Shown piece by piece: positions 34,703 through 45,400 of a stretch of 64,000 nt of DNA; position 1 is the first letter of the stretch; every line of letters begins with the position of its first letter. The stretch spans positions 1,612,001 through 1,676,000 of the forward strand of contig OZ251223.1 in the NCBI GenBank assembly GCA_965240325.2, written 5' to 3'. This DNA comes from Rebecca billardiae RCC1528. Its lineage: Eukaryota; Haptophyta. Under the pieces are notes generated by a model. It saw nothing but the letters and a program-made list of their open reading frames with translations. It was not told the origin of the DNA and searched no databases. The position numbers and the translations under genes were made by a program.

Positions 34703-35022
34703 CTGATATTAACTCATAATTATTAAGTGACAATAAATCACATATTGACACATTTAGTGACATTCGGTGATTACTGATTCTTTGAACAGCGTCGCAGAAT
34801 CGAGCACCTATTACAGGTGTAGCGCTGCGGCTGCCCTCAACTCAAGCTGAAGCCGTGCGGATCATGCTGAATGTCATGTGCAGCAGAGTGCTGAGTGTCA
34901 CGGTGGCCCAGACGCGAATCGCCCGAATCGGCCGCACCGTCCCGGAAGCGCCGCAGCAATGGTGAACACTAGACTCCGTCGGCACTCTGAATGCCCATCG
35001 AGAAGCTCATGCGCTCGAGCGC
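34703..35022. other. Spacer downstream of the minus-strand plastid-protein gene
   Basis: No coding feature seen. It probably includes the 3' untranslated part of the gene ending at 35023. Confidence 0.5.
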
Positions 35023-36085
35023 TTACTTCATCGACGAAGACAGCTCGTCCACCTTAGACGTAACCGACGAAGTCACCTCGCCGATCTTGTCAGCCGCCGT
35101 GCTCACCTTGTCCGAGATCTGCGCGAGGTGGCGCGGCCGGGGCACGCAGCGCGGCGCGGGGTCACAAAGATATGTCAGCGTACCGGTTCACGCACACCGC
35201 GCCACGACGTCTGCGGGGCGAGGGCGCGGTGAGCGGCGTGAACAAGCGGCGTACCTTCAGCTTCGAGTCGATCTTCTCGGAGATGCCGTAGTTGTCGTTG
35301 ATCTTAGTGACGGTGCCCACAACCTTGTCGGTCACCTCCTTCGCCTTAGACAGCACCTGCTTCTCCTCGATGAAGCTCAGGGTCTTCTTGTAGCTCTTGG
35401 CCACAGTCGCGCCTGCGAGGGCGTGCGCGCGCCGCGCGGCCGGCGTCACCACGCCGCAGCCCGTGCCATGCGATCATGCACCACGCCGTGTCGAGCCGCC
35501 AGCGCTGGAAAGCTCGCGCGCACGGCCGCAGCACGCGCAGCACGCAGCACGCAGCACTCACCGCTCGACTTCACAAAATCACCGACCTTGCTGTCGGTCG
35601 TGGTGGCGTACGCGGCAAGGCCAGCGAGAATACCAGCGGTGAGCAGGTTGTCCAGCACGTAGATGCCGATGAACGCCCCGGTGATGGCCGCCGCATTCGA
35701 GATCTCCGCGTCTGTCGGATCCTCCGCCATCACAATCGCCCTGCAGTGTGCGCGTCGACGCGCAGGTGGGTGCACGAGAGCGGTGAGGCCAGACGGGCGT
35801 AGGCGTGCGCGCACATCGACGAATTACTCGCCTCTGGGCCCGCGGTGCCGCCCTGACGTCGGCCTCCACAGACTCCTCGCGCCTGGCTCGCGACCCGGCG
35901 CGACCCATGGGTGCCACGCGCGCTGCGGTCATGCACACGTACCGCGCCGAGCGCTGCGTGAGCGGCACTGCCACGCGTGCCGGACGCGCGACCGACATCG
36001 CAGACGCCGTCGCCGGCCGCGGGGCGCCCGCCTGGTAGCCGGCAGCGCAGGCGACGAGCGCCGAGAGCGTGAGTGCGCGGAGCAT
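35023..36085 (-). CDS. Plastid-type small membrane protein with C-terminal helix, 4 exons
   Basis: Exons 35832..36085, 35562..35740, 35255..35412 and 35023..35118; 228 residues. Residues 1-16 (MLRALTLSALVACAAG) form a signal peptide. A long basic and hydroxylated stretch to about 80 resembles a plastid transit peptide of a complex-plastid alga. The mature part starts at about MAEDPTDAEISNAAAI, has one or two hydrophobic segments (ITGAFIGIYVLDNLLTAGIL) and ends in a long amphipathic Lys/Thr/Val-rich helix (KVVGTVTKINDN, ISDKVSTAADKIGEVTSSV). I recognise no named family, although similar plastid membrane proteins occur in other algae. The first intron appears to use a GC donor (AG/GCGAGT), because no GT site nearby restores the frame; the other two are GT-AG. 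It is divergent from TYW3. Confidence 0.75.
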
Positions 36086-36325
36086 GGTGTGGCGGAGGTT
36101 GGCGAGACGCACGCTTCGGCTCGCTCTTTCGGCAGCGGCGCACCTTGAACCGCAGCCGCGGAGCGGCCGCGCGCGCTCTCAGCGCCAAGCTGCCCAAACG
36201 CTTGAACAACGTCGACTTTGTTAATTCGATTTATCTGACGAAACCGGCCGCCATCCTGCGGTCCTGGACACTCGCGCTACCCATCCGGATCCGATGCAAG
36301 GAGTCCGGGAGACACGGAGCACCCA
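36086..36325. promoter_or_regulatory. Bidirectional promoter, plastid-protein gene / TYW3
   Basis: 240 bases between divergent ATGs, with a short AT-rich patch (TTTGTTAATTCGATTTATC, about 36217-36235) and CGCCATC at 36249-36255. Confidence 0.5.
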
Positions 36326-37255
36326 ATGGCAGCGGCGCCAATGGCGAAAAAAGCGTCCGCCCGAAAGCCCGCCGGGCTGAACTTCGAGGTGTGCAAGCGG
36401 AACACGCTGGGCAAGCTCGACAAGAGCCCAAAGGGCTCGCTCGACCCGCCCATCGAGGCGCTCGTGCACAAGATCAACGCGCACAGGGACTTCTGCACGA
36501 CGAGCTCGTGCTCGGGCCGCGTCTCGCTGTACGCGAGCGCTGTCCCCGCCGCGGTGCAAGGCGGGGGCGCTGCGGCGAGCTGCACGCCGGTCTCGGGGAA
36601 GTGGCTCCTCGTCATCCACCGCGAGCTCGAGGAGGGGGAGCTGCAAGCCGCACTCGCCCCTGAGGCGCTGAGCCAGGCGCATGCGCGCGGGCTGGAGCAC
36701 GTCCTGCTCAAGGTTGAGCCCGCCATCCTGCACGTGCAGTGCCGCTCGCTCGACGACGCAACGTCGCTGCTACAGCTCGCGATCGCCTCGGGGTTCCGCG
36801 AGTCGGGCATCGTGCTGAGCTCGTCGCAGAAAGTGATGCTCGCCATCCGCACAACATCCAACGCGATGGAGCTGCCGATCGTACGGGATGGCACGCTGCT
36901 CGCCTCGGCGCACCACGTCGACGTGCTCTTCGACGAGGCCAACAAGCGCTTTAGGGCAAACGCGCGGGCCCTCGCGCGCTTGGAGGGTGCCTTTGACCAG
37001 CATGCGCTCGCATCTGCGACGACGTCAACGCGCAGCACGTCCGAGGTGCACCAAGTCTCACTCGCGCACTCGCATCCGAGCGGTGAGGTGCAACGGGCAG
37101 GGGCGACGCCTTGGACTGTGTGCTGCCGCTGGACGGCATCGGCGTCCTACCTGTGGCGCATATGGTGGTCTGCGCTGTGCCTGCTGGTCGAGCACGCTTT
37201 GTGCCTGGGCTTCGAAGCACTGGACTTGTCGCGCGCAGCAGTGTCGTTCGCGTGA
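36326..37255 (+). CDS. TYW3: tRNA wybutosine-synthesising protein 3 (TYW3)
   Basis: A single open frame of 309 residues. TYW3 is the SAM-dependent N4-methyltransferase of the wybutosine pathway, acting on the modified guanosine at position 37 of tRNA-Phe. The diagnostic elements are SPKGSLDPPIEALVHKIN followed by FCTTSSCSGRVSLY (the S-x-x-G-S and T-T-S-S-C-S-G-R motifs), then KWLLVIHREL, HVQCRSLDDATSLLQLAI and SGFRESGIVLS, ending in VMLAIRTTSNAMELPIVRDG. The core covers about residues 15-200. The last 60 residues (Trp/Cys/Leu-rich) do not look like TYW3 and may be read-through. A donor GTGAGG at 37081 could start an intron into an alternative 3' exon, but I cannot fix the acceptor. Confidence 0.93.
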   Translation: MAAAPMAKKASARKPAGLNFEVCKRNTLGKLDKSPKGSLDPPIEALVHKINAHRDFCTTSSCSGRVSLYASAVPAAVQGGGAAASCTPVSGKWLLVIHRELEEGELQAALAPEALSQAHARGLEHVLLKVEPAILHVQCRSLDDATSLLQLAIASGFRESGIVLSSSQKVMLAIRTTSNAMELPIVRDGTLLASAHHVDVLFDEANKRFRANARALARLEGAFDQHALASATTSTRSTSEVHQVSLAHSHPSGEVQRAGATPWTVCCRWTASASYLWRIWWSALCLLVEHALCLGFEALDLSRAAVSFA

Positions 37256-38339
37256 CACAGACAGTGGCCGGGCGCTCGGCGGATCATGGCCACAATAATG
37301 GGAGTTGGGTAAATGGGAGTCGCCGGGCCGCGACGACCGCGCACTAGCTGAACATTATTGGGAATAATAGTTTGTTTTAAACGTTAATACTACGACTTGA
37401 ACGTGTGAGTCTATACGCCTACGCGGCCATTCGGTGCCGCCTGCTGGCATCATCCGGATGGCAGAATGAATTAATATGCGGCCATGGTGATCATGATGGC
37501 GGATTCGCGCATGATGTGACATGCTGCGCAGTGTCACTGGTCCGGGCAGCACCATCGGAGTCCATCGTCCATCCTGATTCCTGAATCCTGCTGGCCGAAT
37601 AGTTCCTGATGGCGCGCAGAGTTCTGCGGCGCGCACAGTCACATATCGAAGTGATCGCGCCATGCGTGCGCGCATGCCGATCCAGAACTGGCACCGATCT
37701 AATAATACATACATATATATATATATATATTGATAATTGCAATCACGTCGCGTCTAAATTCGGATGACAAGTGAATAATATTGCGCTGTAGTTATATACT
37801 CAATATGACCGCGTTCCGCGATCCTTTTCCGTGCAGAACCAACGTAGTTCGGGGCCCGCGGTGGCGGTGCACCCTCCGTCGCAGTCGTCCCGTACGTAAC
37901 TAGACTCCATCCAGCGGCGCGCCGCCCAGCGCCGCGCCGCCGCCGGCCCGGCCGGGCGGGCGCGTCGGCGGCTGGCGTGCGCCGAGTGTGGATGTCGGTC
38001 GTCGGCCGAGCTGCCCTCATCACAGACTCGGCCCTTACCTGACTGAGTGACCCCCTGCGCGTGACGCGCGACGGCCGACAGGCGGATGCGACTCGGCGTG
38101 ATCGACGCACGAGCGCGACTCTACGTGCACGCCAGGCCACCGGCGGAGCTGACTGACAGCCAGGGAGCCGACGGCGCGGGACCGCGGATTCGACTTCGTT
38201 CGGGCCTGCATTCGGCGCGGGGCGCGGTGACGACTACTTCCGAGGGGCGTCGGTATATCCCGTGACTAGCCCGGACTAGCAGTGCCGCCTGTAGTCCCAT
38301 CATCAGCAGTGCAGCCCATTAATAGTAAGACTCGTCGCG
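37256..38339. other. Spacer between convergent genes
   Basis: Mixed sequence with a short TA tract at about 37709-37732. No gene seen. Frames on the minus strand (37754-38140) are Arg/Ala composition noise. Confidence 0.5.
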
Positions 38340-39584
38340 TCATGATTTGTCATCCGACGATGGAGCTAGACTGAGTTGAGGCTGCTGACGGGAATGAGAA
38401 TCCTGCCTGCGCAGGCGCGCGGCCTCCTCCTCCGCCCACGCGCACCGCGCCCAGAAGGCGCACGGCGCGCTGTCCTTGCCATAGGGGCGGCAGTGGACGA
38501 CGTACTCGAGCGCACCACTCTCACGCACTTTTGCCTTCAGCGCAACTGGCCGGCCGCACCAGCACGTGCCAAGCGCGGGGAGGTCTCGCCGCATGCGGAA
38601 GGTGAGCGAAACGCGCTGCATGTGCGCGGTGGGGTGCGCCCACATGGCGGCAGGCGCACACCGGGGCACAGCATGCTGCCATCGCTCCTGCGCATCATCC
38701 CACATGACAATGGCCGAGTTGTGCGCCAGCGGCACGGAGACGGCGCGGCCGTGTCGACGCTCCTGCTGGGTGCCCAGTCCGGGGCTGGCCGGCGATGGAC
38801 GGTGTGATGCCTGAGCAGCTGGCGCGACGCACATCTCGCGCATGTCGAAACGGCGGCATGCGCCTAGCGAGAGCCCGACGATGATCGGGCGGGGCCCCAG
38901 GTCCATAATGTGGTCCGCATGCCAGCCGACGCACTCCGAGCCATCTGCGTAGTAGTTGGCCAGGGCGAAAGTCGGCTGCCAGTGAACGCTTGGCCGACGC
39001 CGGCGGACAGCTTGTGCGATCAGGCCGGCCGCGTGCTGCAAGTCGGTTGAGGGCGCTCGCTTCTCGTGGCCGTACTCACTCAGATGGGCTGCACTAGTAG
39101 CGTCTCCATCAACCACGTAGGTTGCGCTCAAACGGGGTGTGTCGTGCGCGACCCCGCGCACGTACCACGTTGCCCGGCGCCACACCTTTGCATCGCCGAG
39201 CAGCCACTCCAATAGCGATGTCGCCAGCTCTGGCGGCAGCACATCGCGCACGAGCGTCACGGGGGCCACGCGCTCGAGCTCATCGTCGGAGATGGGACGC
39301 CATGCCCCGTCTGGTCGGTCTCGTGCTTGAGCTGGACCAACGAACGAGGAGGGTGGGCGCGCCTTGCCCAGGACGTCTACGACTGAGCGCGGTCGCTTCC
39401 GAGACTGCACCGGCTCGTGTGATGCCGTCGCGGTCGCACCCAGGTTCTCGTGGGAAGACGAGCGCGTGGATCCACACATGGCGCACGTCAGGAAGTCGCG
39501 CTCATCATCCGTCGTGTGTGCGTATGTGCAAGTCGTGCACACCCACCCTTCCAGTGCAGCGCCAAGGGGGGCCGGGGCCGCCAT
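38340..39584 (-). CDS. AlkB-type 2-oxoglutarate/Fe(II) dioxygenase with RanBP2 and GRF zinc fingers
   Basis: A single exon of 414 residues. An N-terminal RanBP2-type zinc finger (WVCTTC...TCAMCGS, Cys 16, 19, 34, 37) is followed by a basic linker and a full AlkB domain (about 100-330). The iron ligands are visible: His222 and Asp224 in GWHADH, and His304 in RWQHAVPRC. The 2-oxoglutarate Arg pair lies in RVSLTFRMRR (about 324-330), and the PTFALANYYADG strand matches the ALKBH2/3 group. A C-terminal GRF zinc finger (CWCGRPVALKAKV...HC...CAFWARC, from Cys341) would bind single-stranded nucleic acid. AlkB enzymes of this group oxidatively remove methyl groups from adenine and cytosine in DNA or RNA. 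The double zinc-finger layout suggests repair coupled to ubiquitin or nucleic-acid binding, which is inference. Confidence 0.9.
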   Translation of the reverse strand: MAAPAPLGAALEGWVCTTCTYAHTTDDERDFLTCAMCGSTRSSSHENLGATATASHEPVQSRKRPRSVVDVLGKARPPSSFVGPAQARDRPDGAWRPISDDELERVAPVTLVRDVLPPELATSLLEWLLGDAKVWRRATWYVRGVAHDTPRLSATYVVDGDATSAAHLSEYGHEKRAPSTDLQHAAGLIAQAVRRRRPSVHWQPTFALANYYADGSECVGWHADHIMDLGPRPIIVGLSLGACRRFDMREMCVAPAAQASHRPSPASPGLGTQQERRHGRAVSVPLAHNSAIVMWDDAQERWQHAVPRCAPAAMWAHPTAHMQRVSLTFRMRRDLPALGTCWCGRPVALKAKVRESGALEYVVHCRPYGKDSAPCAFWARCAWAEEEAARLRRQDSHSRQQPQLSLAPSSDDKS

Positions 39585-39728
39585 GCTGAAAGCATCACCA
39601 TAAATAACCTCATTGACATTCGCCGATTCGCGTAGAATATTTCGTCATCGCGATCTATAATTCGAATCATTCGCGAGTTCGACGACTGCTTGCACAGCCA
39701 AGAGCGCCCGTGAGCTGCCTGGGCCGGC

Positions 39729-42080
39729 CTACGCCCGCTCGAGCTCTGCGAGCAGCACCTCGAGCAAGCGTGTGCACTCGCTCGGCGGCGTCGTCGGCGT
39801 GCACATGAAGTACACCACGTTGCCCAGCGGGCGCGCCTGGATGCCGCGCGCGGACAGCCGTCCGAGCAGCTCGTGCGTGGCACCCGACGCCCACCCCGCC
39901 TCCGCCGACACCACCTCCGCGGCGAAGAGTGTGCCCAGGTGGACGGTGCGCGCGACGGAGGGCAGGCGGGAGATGCGCCTCACGAGCTCGTCGTCCCACA
40001 GCTCCACCAGCCTGCCGCCGCCCGGCGCCAGGTTGGGGTTGGTGGCCGGGTCGGCGTAGATATCGAGCGTGGCGCTCGAGACCTGGCAGCCGATCGCGTG
40101 CGCCGAGTAGGAGTGGCCGTGCAGCAGCGCGTGGGTCTTGCTCTGCCCGGCGAAGGCTTCGAAGACGCGCTCGGTGGCGAGCGTCGCGCTGAGCGGCACC
40201 GTGCCCCCCGTGAGCAGCTTGGCGTATGCCGCCACGTCCGGCGTGATCCCGAGCATCGCGGCGGTGCTCGGCACGCCCAGCCTGTACAGCCCCACGAACA
40301 CCTCGTCCAGCACCACCGGCATGCTGCGCGCGCGGCACTCCTCGGCGAGGACGCGCTGGAAGAGCGGGTCGACGAGGATCATGCCGCCCGCGCCCTGCAC
40401 CATCGGCTCGAGCACGAGCGCGCCAAGCAGCGCGCCGCTCTCGCTCGAGTGCGCGTCCAGCGTGGTGCGCACGTGCGCGCGGTACGTGGCCGCCAGCTCG
40501 GAGCGCAGCCGCGCGCTCACGTCGAGCGCGGCCGCGCGCGTGTCCCAGCGCCCGGCCGAGGACGGGGCGGGGTGCGGGATGCTCGCGGGGAGCTCGACGG
40601 TCCACTCCCCGCCGCGCATCGCGACCGACGGCACGTCGAAGAAGAGCCCCTGCGGCCTGTGCCACGGCGTCTGCCTGGGGCCGGAGAAGACGCTCAGCGG
40701 CTGCGCGTTCATCGTGCCGAGCGTGTCGCCGTGGTACGAGCCGTTCGCGCCCACGATCGCGAGGGGCGGGAGGTCGGCGTCGGCGAGGTCGAGCAGGCCC
40801 TTCGACGCGTAGAACGCGCGGAACGCCATCTTGAGCGCCACCTCCATCGCCGTCGAGCCGTCGTCCGAGTAGAACACGCGGCTCGCCCAGCCGCTGCCCG
40901 CTGTGTCCAGAAGCCTGCGCGCGTTCTGCAAGGCGGCGTCGTGCGCGTTCGAGGGGTACATCACGTGGCCCCAGCGGCCGGAGGCGTAGGCGATGGCGCG
41001 CGAGAGGGCGGGCGTGAGCGGCGCGGAGACGCCCTGCGTCCACCACGACGCGCACGCGTCGAACGCCGTCGTGAGCTCCGTCCCGCCGCCGGGCCGCCGC
41101 CTGAGCACAGTGAGGTCCTCGCCGCAGCGCGAGTCAATCACACCGACCGTTTCGTCAGAAACGAGGCCGTGCTGCGTGAAGGGCCACCAGAGCATGCGCC
41201 GCGCGTCGGCGGGCGCGCTGGCCAGGGCGGCGGTGCGGCCCTCGTGCCACGCCAGCAGCGCGTCCAGGATCGCGTCGAACTGCGCCGCGCTCGACTCGAG
41301 CCACGCGCCCACCTCGGCGGGGCTCGCCTCGCGGCCGCCCGGCTTGCGCAGCGGCGGCAACGTGAGCACGCGCGTCGCGCGCGCGTCGACGCTGCGCGCG
41401 ATCGCGTCGTGGTTGGCGAGGCCGCCGTCGAGGAGCGCGAGCACGGGCGTGTCGTACCCCCGCAGCAGCAGGCTCTCGTACGCGCACACCGACGAGCTGA
41501 TGCCGCCCAGCCCGCCGTCGCCGACCAGGATGGCTGGCAGCCGGAGCGGGCGGAGCACGTCGGCCTGCAGGCTGCCGCTGGGCCCGGGGCTGGCCGGGCC
41601 GCCGGCGGTCTCGACAAGGGCCAGGCCGCACGCCCCTCGCACGATCGGCGCCGGAGACCCATCCGCGCCGCTGCCCAGCACGGCTGCGCCAAAGTTGGCC
41701 AGCTCGGCGCGCGTCGCATCGGCAACCTCCGCATCGGCCACGGCGCGACCCTCGCGCTCGACGGCGAGGTGCGGGCTCACCGGGTCCTTCCACGCGTACA
41801 GCGTGCGCGCTGCCGTCGGGTCGGTGCACGGCGCCGGATCGGTGATGCCCGCCGCCGTCGCCGCGTGCGCGCCAAGCGTGTGGCCGACGCTCGCGAGCCG
41901 AGCGACGAGCGCGCCGTCCGAGTCGGCCGGAAAGCCCGTCTGCACCGGCTTGAGGAAGCGCGCGGGCAGCTTCGCCCGGCGCGCGGCGGCGAAGACGCCG
42001 GCGCTCACGAGCGTCTTGCCCACGCCCGTGCCGCTGCCCCACACGCCGAACGCGGCGAGCGAGGTCGGAACGCCCGACAT
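39729..42080 (-). CDS. BIO3-BIO1: Bifunctional dethiobiotin synthetase / DAPA aminotransferase
   Basis: A single exon of 783 residues encoding two consecutive enzymes of biotin synthesis. Residues 1 to about 290 are dethiobiotin synthetase (BioD): P-loop GSGTGVGKTLVSAG at 16-29, FLKPVQTG, VETAGGPASP and GDGGLGGISSSVCAYESL. Residues about 295-783 are 7,8-diaminopelargonate aminotransferase (BioA), a class III PLP enzyme: MLWWPFTQHG, YSDDGSTAMEVALKMAFR, GSYHGDTLGTMN, VLDEVFVGLYRLG and the PLP lysine in AYAKLLTGG (about residue 622). The order BioD-BioA is the same as the plant and fungal BIO3-BIO1 fusion. In plants the protein is mitochondrial, but no clear leader is visible here (MSGVPTSLAAFGVWGSG). 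It lies 145 bases downstream of nothing on its own strand except the AlkB gene that follows it; it is not an operon. Confidence 0.95.
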   Translation of the reverse strand: MSGVPTSLAAFGVWGSGTGVGKTLVSAGVFAAARRAKLPARFLKPVQTGFPADSDGALVARLASVGHTLGAHAATAAGITDPAPCTDPTAARTLYAWKDPVSPHLAVEREGRAVADAEVADATRAELANFGAAVLGSGADGSPAPIVRGACGLALVETAGGPASPGPSGSLQADVLRPLRLPAILVGDGGLGGISSSVCAYESLLLRGYDTPVLALLDGGLANHDAIARSVDARATRVLTLPPLRKPGGREASPAEVGAWLESSAAQFDAILDALLAWHEGRTAALASAPADARRMLWWPFTQHGLVSDETVGVIDSRCGEDLTVLRRRPGGGTELTTAFDACASWWTQGVSAPLTPALSRAIAYASGRWGHVMYPSNAHDAALQNARRLLDTAGSGWASRVFYSDDGSTAMEVALKMAFRAFYASKGLLDLADADLPPLAIVGANGSYHGDTLGTMNAQPLSVFSGPRQTPWHRPQGLFFDVPSVAMRGGEWTVELPASIPHPAPSSAGRWDTRAAALDVSARLRSELAATYRAHVRTTLDAHSSESGALLGALVLEPMVQGAGGMILVDPLFQRVLAEECRARSMPVVLDEVFVGLYRLGVPSTAAMLGITPDVAAYAKLLTGGTVPLSATLATERVFEAFAGQSKTHALLHGHSYSAHAIGCQVSSATLDIYADPATNPNLAPGGGRLVELWDDELVRRISRLPSVARTVHLGTLFAAEVVSAEAGWASGATHELLGRLSARGIQARPLGNVVYFMCTPTTPPSECTRLLEVLLAELERA

Positions 42081-42443
42081 TGCCGTACGATACGTCGCGG
42101 TCGCCGGTCGCCGGCGGCGGCTCCGGCCTCACGTGGCTGCCTGGCTGGCCGGGGCGGTCCGGCCGGTTCTTTTTTGGCCGAACGCACGGCGACCGATCGA
42201 CTGCATCAATACCGCCCTGCTTGATCAAAGGTCCCGCCTTGACGACGATGAACAACTGACTGCAACTGTTCATGAGCTGGTGAGCAGCTCACTCACAGTC
42301 ATACTGTATTGAACAGTGAACAGTCACAGACTGACATCTGCATCGCCGTGAAAGTGATCGTCGTCTCTCGACAAGCTGCACCCGCAGTCTCAGCCCGCCA
42401 TGCCGGCCTCTCAGGGTCTAACCGGCTTCCCCCCACCTCCGAA
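42081..42443. other. Short spacer between tandem minus-strand genes
   Basis: Holds the promoter of BIO3-BIO1 and the 3' end of the FN3 gene. Nothing else seen. Confidence 0.5.
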
Positions 42444-45400
42444 TCAAAGCACGCCCATCGGCGTGTCCGCTCCCGCGCACTGCGAGAGCGCCGGCAGGCA
42501 CTGCTCGGCCGTGCACGCGTGGCACGCGGCCGCGCGCGAGTCCCACGAGCAGCTCGAGCGGCACGTGGACTTGGAGCACGCGACCGCCGTGGCGAAGCAC
42601 TGCGCGCACGGCTCGGACAGCTCGAGCCCCTGCAGGCAGTGCTGCGTGCACGGCGGCTGCGCGCGGCGATGGCGCGGCGCAGCGGTGTGCACGCGGGGCG
42701 CGCGGCGTGAGCTCCGCGCGCGCCGCGCGCCGCGCGCCGCGCGCTTTGGCCGAGCGCGCCACGCGGGGCAGCGCAGGCGCGCGCAAAAAGCGCACCTGTC
42801 CCCAGCACTGCGAGGAGCACGTCTGCAGCTGGTCGGCGAAGGGCGTGGCGAAGATGGCGCGCTGGTCGCCGACGGCGCCGCACGCCGACACCGCCCGCGT
42901 GAGCGCCGGCACCGCCGGGCCGAGCGGCCCCCACCCAGCGAGCGAGCGCGCGCGCGCGCGCAGCGCAACGCTCGCGTGCGGCGGCAGCCCACTCAAGGTG
43001 CAGCGCGGGTGCTCGACGTCGCCCGGCACGGCCGGGCCGGCGGTTGGCGCGTCGGACTCGGCGGGCTCGGCGCCGTCCGCGCGGCGCTCGACGCGGCAGC
43101 CCGCCGCCCACTCCCCGCCGCCCTCCTCCGCCCCCAGCCGCGCCCAGTGCAGCTCGTACCCCACGACGGACGACGTCTCTTCGATGGCCCGCGGCCACGC
43201 CACACCCAGCCCGTCTGCGTAGCTGCGCGGCGCGGCGGTGGCGGCGGTGGCGGCGGTGGCGGGGCGGGAGCGGCGTGAGGGCGCGCACGCCCGGATGCAC
43301 CACCGCCACCGCGCCGCGCGCGCGGGGCTTGCGCGCGCGGGGCGTGCGCGCGCGCCGCGCACCGCTGCTCGATGACCAGGTCGACGGGCGCGCGCGGAGG
43401 CCGCAGCTCACGCGTGACGGCGGCGACGGGCGCGCTCCACTCGCCTGCGCCGTGCGCGTTGCGCGCGCGCACGGCGACGGTGTACACGGAGGCGGGGAGC
43501 AGCCCCTCGAGCACGTGCGTGCTGCGCGAGGGCGGCACGGCGCGCACCACGCCCTCGTGCGCGGGCAGCTCGTCCACCCCGCTGCGCGCCTCCACCACGC
43601 GCAACTCATACCCCAGCAGCGGCGCGCCGCGCGTGCGCGCCGGCTGCCACTGCAGCCGCAGCGCCGTCGGCGCCGCGCGAAACAGCAGCCCGCGCACCGC
43701 GGCGGGCGCGGTGGCGTTCTGCGCGTTGGTGGGCAGCGTGAGCGGCGCGGACCACTCCGAGTAGCCGTACGCGTTCCGCGCGCGCGCGCGCACGCTGTAC
43801 GAGTGCCCCGGCCCCTCCGGCCCGGCGCTCACGCGCGCCCACGCCAGCGGCTCGGAGCGAGCGGCCGGCAGCTCTCGCGCGCTCGCAAACGGCACCTCCG
43901 CGAGCTCCGTGCGCGGCGCGCAGCAGCGGCGGTCGTAGCACCAGCAGAACGGGCCGCAGCAGCCGACGAGGTTGGCGCCCTTGCAGTGCTCCCACATCGG
44001 CGCGAGCCGCGTGCCCTCCTCCGTCCAGTTCGCCCGGCCGAGCTGCGCGCAGCCGAGCGCGCACGACGGCCCCGTCTGCTCGCACGCGCGCACCGTCTGC
44101 AGCGCATACGAAGAGTGCTCGAGCTGGTAGCCGCTCACCTCGGCGCCGTTGGCGTGCGGCGGCGCCCACTGCACCTCGACCCACGAGACGCCCGTGTCGC
44201 GCGGCACGAGCGCGGGCGGGCGCGGCGCCGACGCCCCGCCCGTGCGCACGGCCGCGCACTCAGACCAGCGGCTGAGCTCGCCCCCAAGCGGCGCCCCCGT
44301 CACCTCAGCTCGCAGCTGTAGCCGCACGCGCGCGCACAGCGCGGTCTGCGCGGGCAGCCCGCCGAGCTCGACGCGCGTGCGCAGCCCGGCGTACGTCGCG
44401 AGCGGCGCGCCGTCGGGCCCCCCGCGCAGCAGCTGCACCTCGCTGCCCGCCGCGAACGCGCCCTCCGGCGGCGCGTCGCTCCAGTCCAGCTCGACAACAT
44501 CCCGACCGGCATAGAGCGGCCGCGGCGCGGCAGGCGAAAACGGTCGCGGGCCGCTGTCGCCGCCGTCGCCGCCGTCGCCGCCGCCGTGCGGCCGTCTCCT
44601 GGAGCCGCTGAGCGCGACGACGATCGCGACGAGCAGCACGCCCGCGAGGATCGCCGCCGCGTAGCAGCACAGCATGCGCCGCCGCCCGCTCTTGGGCGCG
44701 CCGTCGGCGGCCGCGGGCGCCTGCGCCCTGTCGCGCCGCCGCGCGCGCGCCGCCTCGCCCTCCGCGGCCGCGCTGTCGCGCGTGCCGGCGACGAGCAGGC
44801 GCGTGCGCCCGCTCTCGAGCTTCGAGCCGGCGTGCCCTGCCTCGGCGGCCGCCTGCGCGGCCGACGCCGACGCGCCGGGCGAGAGCGACGCCATGGCGCA
44901 CGCCAGGCTGCGCGCAGTGCTGCCGTCGGCAAGGGCCGCGTGTGCGCTCGCGCGCCGCGAGCCGGCCGCCGGGCTCCCGCCGCGCGCGGCCGGGCGTGCG
45001 CCGGGGCGTCGCTCTCGCTGCGGGCTGCCCGGCGCGGAGCCCACGCGGCTGCTCGGCACCGAGCCCACGCGGCTGCTCGGCACCGAGCCCACGCGGCTGC
45101 TCGGCGACGAGCGCAGCTCGAGCTGACCGGTCGAGTCGTCGATGTAGGCCTCGGCGCCGACCGAGGAGAGCAGCCAGCGGTCGCCGAGGACGGTGAGGCT
45201 CTTGTGCGAGCCGGGGCTGGTCATCTCGCTGCCGTGCGCGGCGCTGTGCGCCCCCTCGCTCTCGCCGCCCGACGAGTGCACCACGGTCACGGGCGGCGGC
45301 ACCGCCAGCGCGCCGGTGCCCTCATGCGGCTGCGTGCCACCGCTCGGCGTCGGTGGCTGCGCCGCACCGCCGCTGAAGCTGCCGCCGCCGCTCGAGCGGC

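Noticed and set aside
39873-42312. 783-codon plus-strand frame opposite BIO3-BIO1
   Set aside because: Antisense Arg/Ala/Gly shadow; the minus strand encodes the full biotin enzyme with catalytic motifs.
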